Source: Mycosarcoma maydis (taxonomy: Eukaryota; Basidiomycota; Ustilaginomycetes; Ustilaginales). From it: DNA of 64,000 bases. The notes below the pieces were generated by a model. The model searched no databases and had not been told where the DNA came from. It saw only the letters and a program-made list of their open reading frames with translations. Made by a program: the position numbers and the translations under genes. This document shows positions 37,350 through 48,100 of the stretch, piece by piece; position 1 is the first letter of the stretch, and every line of letters begins with the position of its first letter. The stretch lies in NCBI RefSeq assembly GCF_000328475.2, contig NC_026494.1, forward strand, positions 124,001-188,000, read 5' to 3'.

Positions 37350-39746
37350 TCAACTAAAGCTCCACACCTGCACCCTTTCAAGAGGACGCTGTGCGCCCGC
37401 GAAATCGTCTGCAGCAGCAGAGCTTGACGTCGCGTCTGTATACGCGACGATGCTGACGATCTTGTCGAATGCAGTCGAGACCCAACGGACCACGCTCCGA
37501 GCTTGTCGATCGAGGAGGCGGCTTCTAACAATGTGACCAAGGGAAGTACCGAAAGGGCGAGCATTGACAGCTTCAGCATGGCCTGCCTCCGCGTCCAAGC
37601 CAAGCGCGACCAGCTCCTCCACGGCGGTCGGCGATCGCAAGGTGAGTACATGCGATATGTCAGTAGCGGTCTCCTCCTCCTCCTCCTCCTCCTCCTCCTC
37701 CTCCTCCCCCTCATCGTTAAAGGCAGAGTTGGCCGATCTTGCTATAAAGTCGTTGGCGTGATTCTGGCGCTCAAAGCCACGCGCCTCGGCCCGAACATGA
37801 CGCATCGCGCTAGCAATCGAGTCGGTTTCATTGGACCGGTCACCGAGGTTCCAAACCATAACGCTGCCATCTGCTCCGCCGCTAACACAACGTCCGTCTT
37901 CGAGCGCCACGCTATGTACGCTGCCCGTATGCCCGTGCAGACTGTGGCGATGCACGAGTCGAAGGGTTTGCCTCGGCGAAGACGAGGTGGCCGTCGCCGA
38001 GCGAGACGCAGGTGTCTGTGCATGCAAATCATCAACACCTCGTCGAAATATAGTTGTCGCACCCAGCAGCTCATATACTTCGACAAGATTGTCGCTGGCT
38101 CCGAGGACCACGAAAGGATCATCGTAGGTCAGGCTCGTAGATCTGCTGGCTGACGGCCCAGATAGCGATTGCGCGGTCAGGCTTTGCATCCAAGCTTCGC
38201 AGGATGCATGTGGTGACGAGCTGTGGTGCCTTCCGAGCATAAAACGCCCCCTCGGATCGATCGGAGTGGGTCGAAAGGGGCGCTTTGCTGTGGCGTGTCG
38301 CCTGGTGATTTGTGATGTAGACGTCGCTGCTGGATCGAGGTTGAGGCGAACGACGAGTTCCTGTACTGAAACACTCCAAGACGAGGGATAGCTGGGCGTC
38401 GAGTAGGCGAGAGTCACTCGAAAGGCTGCATCGTCAGCGTGATCATCGGAAGTTTGACGGTCGGCCGAACAAACTGAGGAAGGCCTTTCAGGGCGTTTAG
38501 ATGCATGATGAAGTGGAAGCTTTCTCAGGCATAAAGACGCCGGCGAGGAGCATCGGTAGCTCGAAAGGCTATGGACAAGACTAAGCCGTGTAGCCGAAGC
38601 GTTGCTGATCTGGTAGAAAGCTAGGTCAAACTTGGATGAGCACAGCACGAGAGCAGGAGTGTGAAGGGCTGCCATGGTGATATAACCTTCTGATGCAGTT
38701 GACTTGGGTTTATAGAACACATCCTCGATGAAAGAGATTGAGCCGCCCAAGGGGTACAAAGAGAAGAGGCTGATGTGGCCGGTCGAGTAGGCAACCACAA
38801 TTCTGGAGACCGAATTTGAGAGCGTCTGCTCGGATGGTGTGAGCTTGCGCTTTCGGTGTCCCGATGTAATGGGAGGCGTATTATCTGCAGCGGTGGCGGT
38901 GTCAACAGCAATCTCGGTGATCAGAGCCTGTGCATGGGACGAGCTTGATGCCAGGAAGCTTTGCAAGCCTGGCGAGGTGAAGCGCAAGGCTGGGGGGTTT
39001 CTATGCAAATCACTAGAAATATGGCTGAGAGCGTGTGGGGGTGAAGTCTGAGAGGCTAGATCCGGATCTGACGAATAGATGGAGATGGTCGGCAAAGCGA
39101 TGTGATGTTCGTCTTGAATGGAGGTTGCGGTCAAGATGAAGCGATTCGATACCCTGACGATCGTATGTGGAAATGAACGCGGCAAGTGTGGCTCCAATCC
39201 AGATGTGGTTCGTGGATCAGAGGTGAGCAGTTCGGAGACGGTGAACTTGCCTCGTTGCCAGTTGGTGGAGACACGGAAGATTTGCTCCCAATCCAGCAAA
39301 TGGTGATCCGAGAACTCCTTCAAACCAAGTCTATCAAAAAGAAGTGACGACAAGGTCCGACTGACATCTTCACCCGCTTCGAAGGATGGCATTAAGTGCG
39401 ACGATGGGCTGTAGTAGCGGCTGGGTAGGCGGTGTATTGGTCGGCTGCCGTCACCAGTGACATGCTTGCCCGACAGAAGGTTCTGATGCAAAAGAAGCGA
39501 TCTGAGTTCTCGGAGAGTAGGTAGGATTGAGACATGAGAGCTGCTCGAGGCGCCGTTGAGTGGCTGCACGAAGGTGAAGTAGAACAAGCGTTTCCAGAGA
39601 TGACGATCCTGAGCCAAGGTACGAAGATGCTTGCTGACCAGCTGCATGCGAGCGAGATCGGCTGCAGCGAGGAAGCTGAAGATTCGCAATATGGTCTCGT
39701 CGGCGAGTAGACGGTCCATGATTGAAAGCGATACAACAGAGGCCAT
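37350..39746 (-). CDS. F-box and WD40-like repeat protein
   Basis: The protein has 798 residues from the ATG at 39746; the ATG at 39719 (MDRLLADETI) is an alternative that places the F-box at the very N-terminus. The F-box reads LADETILRIFSFLAAADLARMQLVSKHLRTLAQDRHLWKR in shape: hydrophobic spacing, the LARMQLVSK helix, and terminal W-K. The middle is Ser/His-rich. Clear WD40 blades occur late (HSLHGHTGSVHSVAL, RCVSGGADGSVMVWNLG). A Glu-run of ten or more follows, encoded by a GAG repeat. F-box/WD40 proteins recruit phosphorylated substrates to SCF ubiquitin ligases through Skp1; the substrate here is unknown. Confidence 0.85.
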   Translation of the reverse strand: MASVVSLSIMDRLLADETILRIFSFLAAADLARMQLVSKHLRTLAQDRHLWKRLFYFTFVQPLNGASSSSHVSILPTLRELRSLLLHQNLLSGKHVTGDGSRPIHRLPSRYYSPSSHLMPSFEAGEDVSRTLSSLLFDRLGLKEFSDHHLLDWEQIFRVSTNWQRGKFTVSELLTSDPRTTSGLEPHLPRSFPHTIVRVSNRFILTATSIQDEHHIALPTISIYSSDPDLASQTSPPHALSHISSDLHRNPPALRFTSPGLQSFLASSSSHAQALITEIAVDTATAADNTPPITSGHRKRKLTPSEQTLSNSVSRIVVAYSTGHISLFSLYPLGGSISFIEDVFYKPKSTASEGYITMAALHTPALVLCSSKFDLAFYQISNASATRLSLVHSLSSYRCSSPASLCLRKLPLHHASKRPERPSSVCSADRQTSDDHADDAAFRVTLAYSTPSYPSSWSVSVQELVVRLNLDPAATSTSQITRRHATAKRPFRPTPIDPRGRFMLGRHHSSSPHASCEAWMQSLTAQSLSGPSASRSTSLTYDDPFVVLGASDNLVEVYELLGATTIFRRGVDDLHAQTPASRSATATSSSPRQTLRLVHRHSLHGHTGSVHSVALEDGRCVSGGADGSVMVWNLGDRSNETDSIASAMRHVRAEARGFERQNHANDFIARSANSAFNDEGEEEEEEEEEEEETATDISHVLTLRSPTAVEELVALGLDAEAGHAEAVNARPFGTSLGHIVRSRLLDRQARSVVRWVSTAFDKIVSIVAYTDATSSSAAADDFAGAQRPLERVQVWSFS
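37671..37708. repeat. Coding (CTC/GAG) repeat, poly-Glu in the F-box protein
   Basis: About twelve CTC units on the plus strand encode a Glu run on the minus strand, near the C-terminal part of the F-box protein. Confidence 0.9.
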
Positions 39747-41219
39747 AAAGTCGGTTCTCGAATCGAAGCTAGGTCTCACCGCCTGCCACCGAGACGACGC
39801 TGCGGCTTTTTACATGTGGCCTTGCGTCGAAGTTAGCCGCCATAATGGTCGCTTGAAGGAGCGCGTGAAAGTCGCACGAACAGACACGCGCAGACGTCGG
39901 AGATGGAGCCTGGGCGGTCAACCGGTTCGTTGTAGGAAGATCGGATGGACGAAGGAGTGGAAGTAGAGCCATGCTCAGTTTGGTGGCGGCTCGCTGGTGG
40001 AGAATCGTGGATTCTTGATTGTGAATCCGAAACACGCGTGACTGTACACGGTACGAAGCGAGAAGCACGAAGGCCTAAGTTAACTTAACACTTATCACGA
40101 ATTACGCGTGACACTCACAGACTCACGACTGACTCTGCTGCTCTCACATCTATTATATTACTAATCGTGAATAAGATACTCAGGGTGAGTCTGTGCCGTC
40201 AAGATGGGCCTGGAACTAGGTCGTGCATGCATGAGCGAACCCTGTCAGAGCCGAAGAAGCAGAGATCGCCATCAGATGCTACCGTTCAGATTCGAATTGA
40301 ATCGACCATGACGATGATCATGGCCCTGACTTTGAGCTGTCGTCCACCTATGCTTGTTGTTTGGCTCTGCTGCCGTCAAGAAAAGCTCTGATAGGTCCAT
40401 CAGGCAGAACCTGGAAGAGCGCGAGACCACTGAAGGTGCCATTGGAGCTGCCAGCTACGGTGTGCAAAATGAAGGACTCCGATTCACGTGGATAGATGTA
40501 GGATCGCAGCCAAAGTAGTCTTGATGATTTACTCACGCCTTACGCCCGATTCACAATTCACGATTTCACCTTGTGCACGTAGTGCACGTTTCAGTGCCCT
40601 TTACATAGTTATTCTGTGATTCACGATTGCTAACATTCACGATTCACGATTAGGCTGAGATTTATTGTGTTGATGCGGCTTCGGGAAATCACGATTGCAT
40701 GGCCCGAACCCACTCGCAGCCGATGCAGCTTGCTGCAGCTAAGTTGACTTAACCTTAGTTGAGCATCTTGGTATCAACCCCGACGCACCTAAGCTGCTGT
40801 GCTGCGGACGTGTCACGACTGTGCCTGTGCAGAAATCTCTTTCACCATCACCAATCGTGAATCACGGATCGCAAGCGTTGGCCGTTTCGACCAGGCTACC
40901 GCTTCTCAGCTGCGGACATTCGTGACTGCTTCTCGCCTGTTTACTCTCGACTACAATTCATCGCACTTTCCCCTCGAGGTGGTAATCGTGATTATCATTC
41001 CAGACACGGGCGTCGTCATCTCTTCCTTTCACCTCCAGCACGCTCACATTTGTGACGCCTGGTCGACACGTCTGGTTCAATATCTTGAAGGTATACAGGT
41101 GCACGCATTTGTGGTGAATCGCATCGTTCCTGGCGTTGCTTCCACCGGGTTGATCCGCGATTGAAACACACGCTCACTCCGTCGCAATCGCTCTTGGCCA
41201 TAAAGCTCAGCACTGCAAA
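39747..41219. other. 1.5-kb divergent gap with heptamer motifs
   Basis: The gap contains the palindrome AAGTTAACTT (40077-40086) and heptamer decamers at 40121-40130, 40163-40172, 40556-40565, 40619-40651 (three) and 40853-40862, between the F-box and kinase genes. No gene is supported; the open frames are short. Confidence 0.65.
40619..40651. repeat. Heptamer cluster, three ATT-CACG-ATT units
   Basis: Decamers at 40619, 40635 and 40642. The last two share an ATT. Confidence 0.8.
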
Positions 41220-43775
41220 ATGTCACAATTTCTATCCGGCTCGCCCGAAGCCGACGACCAGCTGCCATCGTTCATGGAGCAGAGACTCAAGGCCAAGGCA
41301 TCAGCATCTCGAACTACCCATCAAGCTTCGGCTGACCCGAGTGAGTCAACACCGCACCGCAAAGATACGCTTTCAGCGTCCTCGGACACCTCCGCACAAT
41401 CTAGCTTGCACTCACATCATCACAGTCACTCGCATAGTGGTCACCATCATTCCCATCCTCACGCGAGCGCAAATTCCTCGCTGGGAGTATCGGGAGCTCC
41501 GCACGAACGCACATTATCTCGGTCCATGACCCGATCGTCTTCCCACGACTATCGCGAAACCCTCGATGCGAAGAGCAAAGATCTCGAAGATGGATCCACC
41601 GTAATCAACCAGTACACCATCACCGATACCATCGGAAGGGGCGCCTATGGTATCGTGCGTAAAGCTGTGCTTACCGAAGAGCCCGACGTCAAGTTTGCCG
41701 TCAAAGAGTTCGGCAAGACTCGCCTACGCAAGACACACCGTGCCGAACGTTTGCGCAAATCTGCCCGAAGTAATGCACGACCACATCCTGCCAATCGTAC
41801 CGATCCCACCAAGGGAGGGCCGGGTCCTGATCAGGACGATCAAAACGAGGCCAACGATCCACTCAGCCTTATCCGTCACGAGATCGCCATCCTCAAAAAG
41901 CTCCATCATCCGCATGTGGTTCAGCTCTTTGAGGTCCTTGACGATCCCGCCAAGGACAACCTCTACATGGTCTTCGAATACTGCCCCGACGGCACCGTCA
42001 TCGATGTCAAGCCCAACGAGAAAACCGAGCCTCTACCCGAAGACGTCGCAAGGCTCTACTTTGTTCAAATCCTCATGGGCATAGAGTACCTGCACGAGAA
42101 CGAGATTGTCCATCGCGACATCAAGCCCGACAACATCCTCTTGAGCGACAATCGCAAGACATGCAAGATCGTCGACTTTGGCGTATCCGAGATGTTTCTG
42201 AAACCGGGCGACGATACCATGCAAAAGTCGGCGGGCAGTCCTGCGTTCATGAGTCCCGAGCTCTGCACTGCTGGCCATGCCGAATACCACGGCAAGTCGG
42301 ACGACGTTTGGTCGTTCGGTGTCACGCTCTACTGCATGGTCGTCGGTCACCTCCCCTTCAACAAGGACAACTTCTACGAGATGTACGAGTCGATCAAGAA
42401 CGACGAGCCCGAATATCCGGATCACCTCTCGAATGATCTCAAGGACTTGCTGCAGAGGATGTTCACCAAGGATCCCGCAAAGCGAATCACCGTCCCCGAG
42501 ATGCGTCAGCATCCTTGGACACGCGCTGTCGAGGAGGGCATCTTGTTGTCCAAGGAAGATAACCTCCAGGCTGTGGTCTCAGAGATTACCGACGAGGACC
42601 TCGACTGCGCCATTTGCAAGATCACCAACATCTTCACCTTTGCGCGCGCCATTTCTCGTTTCAGGAAAGGTGGATCTTTGCAACGTGCTCGCAAAGAGAC
42701 ACTGCGATCCACCTCCGGTGGCAGCAGTAACAATGACAGCAGCGGAAACGACCGCAGTTGGTTCCCCAGTTCTAGTTGCAGCCCTGCCAAGACTAGCCGA
42801 TCCAACACCAAGGACAGCTCACTTGGTGGTGATACCGCCGCAAAGAGCTTGGTGAGTGATGTTGCCACCATCAAGGAGGAGACACCTACGCCCGCCTCGC
42901 AAGACACGCAACTGAGCGATGCACACGGCGCAAACGAGAACAAGCAAGCGGACGAAGCACAGGCGCTCCAGAAAGCAGCGGCCGTCATGTTTGAATCGCC
43001 CCAGCTGCAGACTTTCGAGCTGCCGCCAGAAGAGCCTGACAGCAATGGACCTTTGAAACGCAATCGATCCGGACCCGTCTCGACGTTGCACAAGCTCGAT
43101 ACGCAACAACAGAGCACAAGTCTGCCGGTGATCACCATGGAATCGCCACACAGCGCCAACGTTGAGGTGGTTGCTTCGCGCACTTCCGAGGGCGGCTTTT
43201 GTTTTGGCGAGTGCGAGATGGACACGCAGACGACATCAAGGCCTTGTTGGAGCGTGAGCGTCCATGCGAGCGATCGAGGTACGGACGGTCATGGCACGTA
43301 TACTGCGGACACGGTGCGGCCTGACGATGCCATCGCATGCCAGCTCTCGGATATGATGCTGGAGCATCGGCAGGAACGGTGTTCGGGCTTGGCGCCGGCT
43401 CCCGGCGCAGCAGCTCACAAGGATGCGACTTGCAAGCAACACACCGACGAGGGTGACTCGCTGCGACGTCGAATCAAGACTCTGCAAGAACGAGCGGCGT
43501 CGTTGGGCGAGAAGAAATCGAAAGCTCATCCGAAACTGTTGCCCGATCAACCGACGTTCGAGAGTCCGCGCCACGAGATCAACGAAACGCCGTGCGCGGC
43601 TGCCGACGTGTGCGCACGGCGCACACGGTCGGCTGGCGAGGATGAAAATCCATATTTCCGAGCGGGAGGGTGTGGGGATGAGCGACAAGACGCGGCGGCG
43701 AGTGTTTCACATGATGCTATGCCGGGTTTGGATGGCAAGGTGCAAAGCGTCTCAGGCACGAATTCAAGGTCGTAG
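41220..43775 (+). CDS. CaMKK-like serine/threonine kinase (Ssp1/Sak1/Elm1 group)
   Basis: The protein has 851 residues. The N-tail holds a His-rich stretch (about residues 63-80). The kinase domain spans about 130-435: glycine loop IGRGAYGIVRKA, catalytic Lys in FAVKEF, HRDIKPDN near residue 297, VDFGVSE near 319, and activation loop SAGSPAFMSPEL. Between strand 3 and helix C there is a basic insert rich in Arg and Pro (RLRKTHRAERLRKS and following), the RP insert typical of CaM-kinase kinases. Such kinases activate AMPK/Snf1 and CaMK by phosphorylating their activation loop. A conserved post-kinase segment (EEGILLSKEDNLQAVVSEIT) follows; the last 350 residues are low-complexity. Confidence 0.9.
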   Translation: MSQFLSGSPEADDQLPSFMEQRLKAKASASRTTHQASADPSESTPHRKDTLSASSDTSAQSSLHSHHHSHSHSGHHHSHPHASANSSLGVSGAPHERTLSRSMTRSSSHDYRETLDAKSKDLEDGSTVINQYTITDTIGRGAYGIVRKAVLTEEPDVKFAVKEFGKTRLRKTHRAERLRKSARSNARPHPANRTDPTKGGPGPDQDDQNEANDPLSLIRHEIAILKKLHHPHVVQLFEVLDDPAKDNLYMVFEYCPDGTVIDVKPNEKTEPLPEDVARLYFVQILMGIEYLHENEIVHRDIKPDNILLSDNRKTCKIVDFGVSEMFLKPGDDTMQKSAGSPAFMSPELCTAGHAEYHGKSDDVWSFGVTLYCMVVGHLPFNKDNFYEMYESIKNDEPEYPDHLSNDLKDLLQRMFTKDPAKRITVPEMRQHPWTRAVEEGILLSKEDNLQAVVSEITDEDLDCAICKITNIFTFARAISRFRKGGSLQRARKETLRSTSGGSSNNDSSGNDRSWFPSSSCSPAKTSRSNTKDSSLGGDTAAKSLVSDVATIKEETPTPASQDTQLSDAHGANENKQADEAQALQKAAAVMFESPQLQTFELPPEEPDSNGPLKRNRSGPVSTLHKLDTQQQSTSLPVITMESPHSANVEVVASRTSEGGFCFGECEMDTQTTSRPCWSVSVHASDRGTDGHGTYTADTVRPDDAIACQLSDMMLEHRQERCSGLAPAPGAAAHKDATCKQHTDEGDSLRRRIKTLQERAASLGEKKSKAHPKLLPDQPTFESPRHEINETPCAAADVCARRTRSAGEDENPYFRAGGCGDERQDAAASVSHDAMPGLDGKVQSVSGTNSRS

Positions 43776-43973
43776 TTGTGAGTCTGTGAGTGATGTGATT
43801 CTGGCAATGGGAACGTGCGCGATTGGATTTGCAGGGGTTGTGTCAGACTGTGTACGTGAGATTCAGGGACTGTGGTGGGCGAGATATGGGATTGCGAGCA
43901 TCAGCGCGGGCGAATGCGTATGCTGTACAAGCGTACTGTTTGGGAGGGGTGTAGACTTTGACGTTTGGAATGG

Positions 43974-44432
43974 TTACTTCTTCTTTGGGCCAGCTAGGGG
44001 GGAGCCTATGTCCTTTCCTCTCAATTTGACGGCGAGGGCTCGTTCGAGTTTGGCGAGGATTTGCGGGTTGGGGATGGCCTTTCCGGACTCGTAGTCTTGG
44101 ACGACTTGGGGTTTCTCGTTGATTTTGGTGGCGAGGTCTTTTTGGGTGAGCGCTTTTTCCTGGCGTTTCTGTGCGATGGTCTTGCCTACGGTGGGCGCGA
44201 CTTTGGGTGGTGGCGCCACTTCGTTTTCGCGGTCGAGTTTGGCGATCCGTTGATGATCTGTGCCTAGATGTGCTTTGTTCGTGCCAGCAGTCACTTTGCG
44301 ATCGTTTTCAGTGATTGCACCCACCTGTTTGGCGCGATCGTAGGCGGACGGTGCGTTGGAGCCAGTTCCAGTGCCGCCCGCTCGTACTCCGCGCCCAATC
44401 ACTGTCTTTGAATCCCAATCCGTGTTAGACAT
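43974..44432 (-). CDS. MBF1: Multiprotein-bridging factor 1
   Basis: The protein has 152 residues, the usual family length. It has the N-terminal MSNTDWDSKTVIG and the linker KAHLGTDHQRIAKLDRENEVAPP. A C-terminal helix-turn-helix of the HTH_3/Cro type follows (GKTIAQKRQEKALTQKDLATKINEKPQVVQDYESGKA), with the closing LAKLERALAVKLRGKDIG. MBF1 bridges TBP and activators of the bZIP type in the nucleus, and also protects against frameshifting at collided ribosomes. It converges on the CaMKK-like gene (about 200 bp). Confidence 0.97.
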   Translation of the reverse strand: MSNTDWDSKTVIGRGVRAGGTGTGSNAPSAYDRAKQVGAITENDRKVTAGTNKAHLGTDHQRIAKLDRENEVAPPPKVAPTVGKTIAQKRQEKALTQKDLATKINEKPQVVQDYESGKAIPNPQILAKLERALAVKLRGKDIGSPLAGPKKK

Positions 44433-45183
44433 GTTGCTCTTGTTCCTCTTGCTCGTTATCGTTACTTGCGTTCAATCACACCGATCCAAAGATTCCGCTA
44501 CGTGTTGGTAGTCATCCGCAATCCGCCGTCGCCTGTCTTGCCCGTGTCATCTCTCAACCCTGCCTCTCTCGCCTTGGCCCAACACACTCTCCCTCCAAAT
44601 TCCCTCCACCGCGCTAATCAGCTTACGTCATTCGCTTCTCACTTCCACGCCTTTCTTTCGCTTTCCAACTCGTCACTCACGACTGCGAACACGCGAATCC
44701 GCATTTTCGAAAATCATCCCATTCTACGCTCTAACACTTTGAGTGTTTCCGCTGGCCATCACGCATGTTTCTACGTTGCCACGTTGCTCGGCCTTAAAAA
44801 ACACAACCATGAATCCACATCAACACGAACCGGAACGTACAATGTGCATGTGACCAAGGCACATGAGTCCACTCACGACTGTGGCATTGGCAAAACAGAA
44901 ATACCGGTGACATATGAAACCCCGAGCAAGAGATAGAGCAATAAAAAAGGGAGCGCATCGCAACTGAGCGGACGAGGCGAACGAATGCGAGTATGCGAGC
45001 ATGTACCTGGACGCCAGAGGAGCCAGAGGAGCGAAGAAAGCGTACCAAAACAGCGCGGTCGGTCAAAGACGCGAGACAGACACGCTTGACGAACGCAACA
45101 TGTGCCACCACGCGTGAAGCGACCAAAGTGAGAGAAGCGTGAAGTACAACAAGCGTCCGAGCCAAGCTTGCGCGTGCGTGCGT
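44433..45183. other. Gap upstream of MBF1
   Basis: A 750-bp spacer between minus-strand genes, with ACTCACGACT decamers at 44675-44684 and 44871-44880. Pyrimidine-rich DNA near 44520-44660 may be MBF1 promoter or leader. No gene is visible. Confidence 0.6.
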
Positions 45184-48100
45184 TCAGAAGCGGTTTATCG
45201 CGAGTGCATCCGGAGTCGTGCGGAGCGCGTTTGCTGCCTGAAAGTTGCCCCTCCACGCCTCCAGATCGCCCTTCAACTGGCGCGGTGAGACCGGCTTGGT
45301 CATCCAAGCGTCCATGCCGCAAGATTCGATTCCGCGCATCTTGTCCTCGTCGGAACTCAACGCTGTGACTGCGACAATAAACGACGAATGCCCATGCGCA
45401 CGCATCTGTGCACACGCTTCAAATCCATCCTGAATCGGAAGCGAGATGTCCAGCAAAACCACCGACGGACGGAACGAGATGAATTTCGCCACAGCCTCGG
45501 CACCATCGTGCGCCTCCTCGTACCGGATGTCGAGCCGCTTGCAGAGCGTGGTGAGCAGTCGCATATTGATCGGATTGTCTTCTACGACGAGCACGCGGAA
45601 CTCGTTCTTGTCAAGCGCAGACGCCGATGTGTTGATCGGTGCCGGAGTCCTACTAGCTGGCTTTACCGTGATTTGCGGCTGAGCAGCACCAGCCGTACCA
45701 GCAGCACCGTCGCTGTGAATTGCGACTCCGTTTACCCTCTTCGCGTCCGTCGACACCGACGAGGCGGAGACGCTGTGACGATGTCCGGAGATACGACGCG
45801 CGCTAGCAGGGATGCCGAGCTCAGTGACACTGACGCGCTGTTGATTGTGGGTACGCACAGGGTTGGCTGTGCGGATCATCGGTGGCTCCTCGTCCGACAG
45901 AAACGTCTCGACGAGTCGCAGCGCACTGGGGCCATGCGGCATGGGCAGAGGCATCACCGAACGTCCATCCAACTTCTCAATGCCCTTCTCGACAACAATG
46001 TGCGACGAGCTGATGACGACAAATCGAGCTGTCGGCTTGACTTGCGACAGGAGAGGCTTGTCACCCTCATCCAGCGATGCGGTCGCACGCTCTGGCAACA
46101 CGATGCAGTCAGCCTCGCTGAGGTCGTGCGTGAGCTGGATGCCACCCGTGAAAGCAAAGTGCTCGCACATGGCGTTGGCCAGGCGACGCAATCCCCTTGT
46201 TTCAAGTCCATAGTAGGCCAGTTTTGAAACCGCAAATCTGGATCCGGAGGCACTGGATGTCGAGCCATTGCGACCGTGCTGTGACGGACCACGCTGGAGA
46301 GGCATCCACATGGTGACGCGCGTCCCCAAGTTGATCTCGGAGGCGACCAAGAGCTTTCCGCCATGCTTTTGCAGAGTGGACGAGACGATCGTCATACCGA
46401 GACCAATGCCATCACGGAACGAATCGCCCTTGCTGAATGGTCGCGTGAGCTGATTCGTGCAGAATTCTTTGGTCATGCCGACGCCTGTATCAGATACCTC
46501 GATCTCTACTGCAACAAAGTCGTCAGCAATGTCAAAGTCGACGTCGTCCAAAGCACCCGGAGCTGCGAGACGAATTGAAATTTCGACGTAGCCCTGTCTT
46601 GTGAACCGGATTGCATTCGACACCACTTTGCGCACCACGTCTTGAAGCGATTTCACATCGACGACCCACTCGCAATCGCGCACTTCGGGAGATGCCTTGA
46701 TAATGAGCTCCATACCGTAGAGCGGGCCATGAGCGAGTTTGCCTGCGTCAGTTTCGAGATGACGCGACTGCAAGTCGAGACGCTGCGCAAATTCCCATTC
46801 CTCATCCGCAACCGACTCGACGATTTTGACGAGATCAACTGCAACGCGTCTAGGAGGATGCGCGCCGGCCGTTTTGACGCCGGACAGATTCTGGAAGCTG
46901 AGCAGGTCGTCGATGTAGGAATTGAGTGTGAGGCCCGACAGCGAGATTGACTCGAGTAGGGTGGCAAGGACACCGTCTGCCGACAAGTCGATTTTGATGG
47001 CATCGTCGTCGTTGTCGTTGCTGATAGCGGCTCGAAGGTACTCGACCGCACCGAGAGCACCGTGAAGGGGTGTACGGAGGTTGTGCTGAACGTGTCTGAG
47101 AAACTCGGCTTGGAAGAAGTCGACCTCGGAAAGCTTTTGACGCAATAGGCTGCCGAGCGAGATCTGCATCGCGCTCTCGACGAAATAGCGCTCCTGCTGG
47201 TCGAAGCAGGCCTCGTCGGTGAAAGCGATGAAAAACATGATGCACGGACGCGCCTTGGCACGGTTGTAGCAAGCGCAGACAGCATACGAACGGATTTGAG
47301 CGTCGGGAGGGAGCAAAGCGGCCCAAGGATCNNNNNNNNNNNNNNNNNNNNNNNNNNNNNNNNNNNNNNNNNNNNNNNNNNNNNNNNNNNNNNNNNNNNN
47401 NNNNNNNNNNNNNNNNNNNNNNNNNNNNNNNGGCGGTGGCGAGCCCTCGCGTAGATCGATGGCGTGAAGCATTGCACCTGCTTGGTTGGAGGAAAAGTTG
47501 CGACTTATCCTGGGTGAGATGATGGGCGAGTCCGGGTCGATGTAGGTAGGCGTAGATACAGATTCGTCGGGCGGGGTGAGCGGTTCGGTGGTGTGGTGAC
47601 CGTCGAGCAAGTGCCATGCTGGCAACGAGGCTTTCGAAAAGGCGCTCGAGGAGCGTGGAGAGACGGTGTTGGCGGGTTGACGTCGGAAGCGGAAATTGCT
47701 GATATCGAAAGCGGCGACACCAGCTGCTCCGAGGCATTCTCGCAACTCTCTGCAGGCTCGATCGATGACGACGAGCGAGTAGCGTGAGAAATCATCGCCA
47801 GATTCGGTGCTCGAGTTGCTCGAGGAGTTGAAATGGCGGAGCTGTGCATTTAAAGCCGTGTCCTCCGAGGCGCGGATGAGCGAGCTGGTGCGTTGTTGCA
47901 TTTCGGCGGCTCGGGCGTTCTTAAGGCTTTGGTACTCCTTCTCGAGGGCGTCGCCGGCCATCTTGCCAATCGAATAGAGAAGGTCGGCATCGGCTTGGTT
48001 AAAGTCGGGACGAGGGAGCTCGTCCATGATGCAGAGACGACCCACCTGGATGCAGCCTTCGGTGCCGTAGAGATTGTACGAGAGGATGAGGGGCGCAGAG

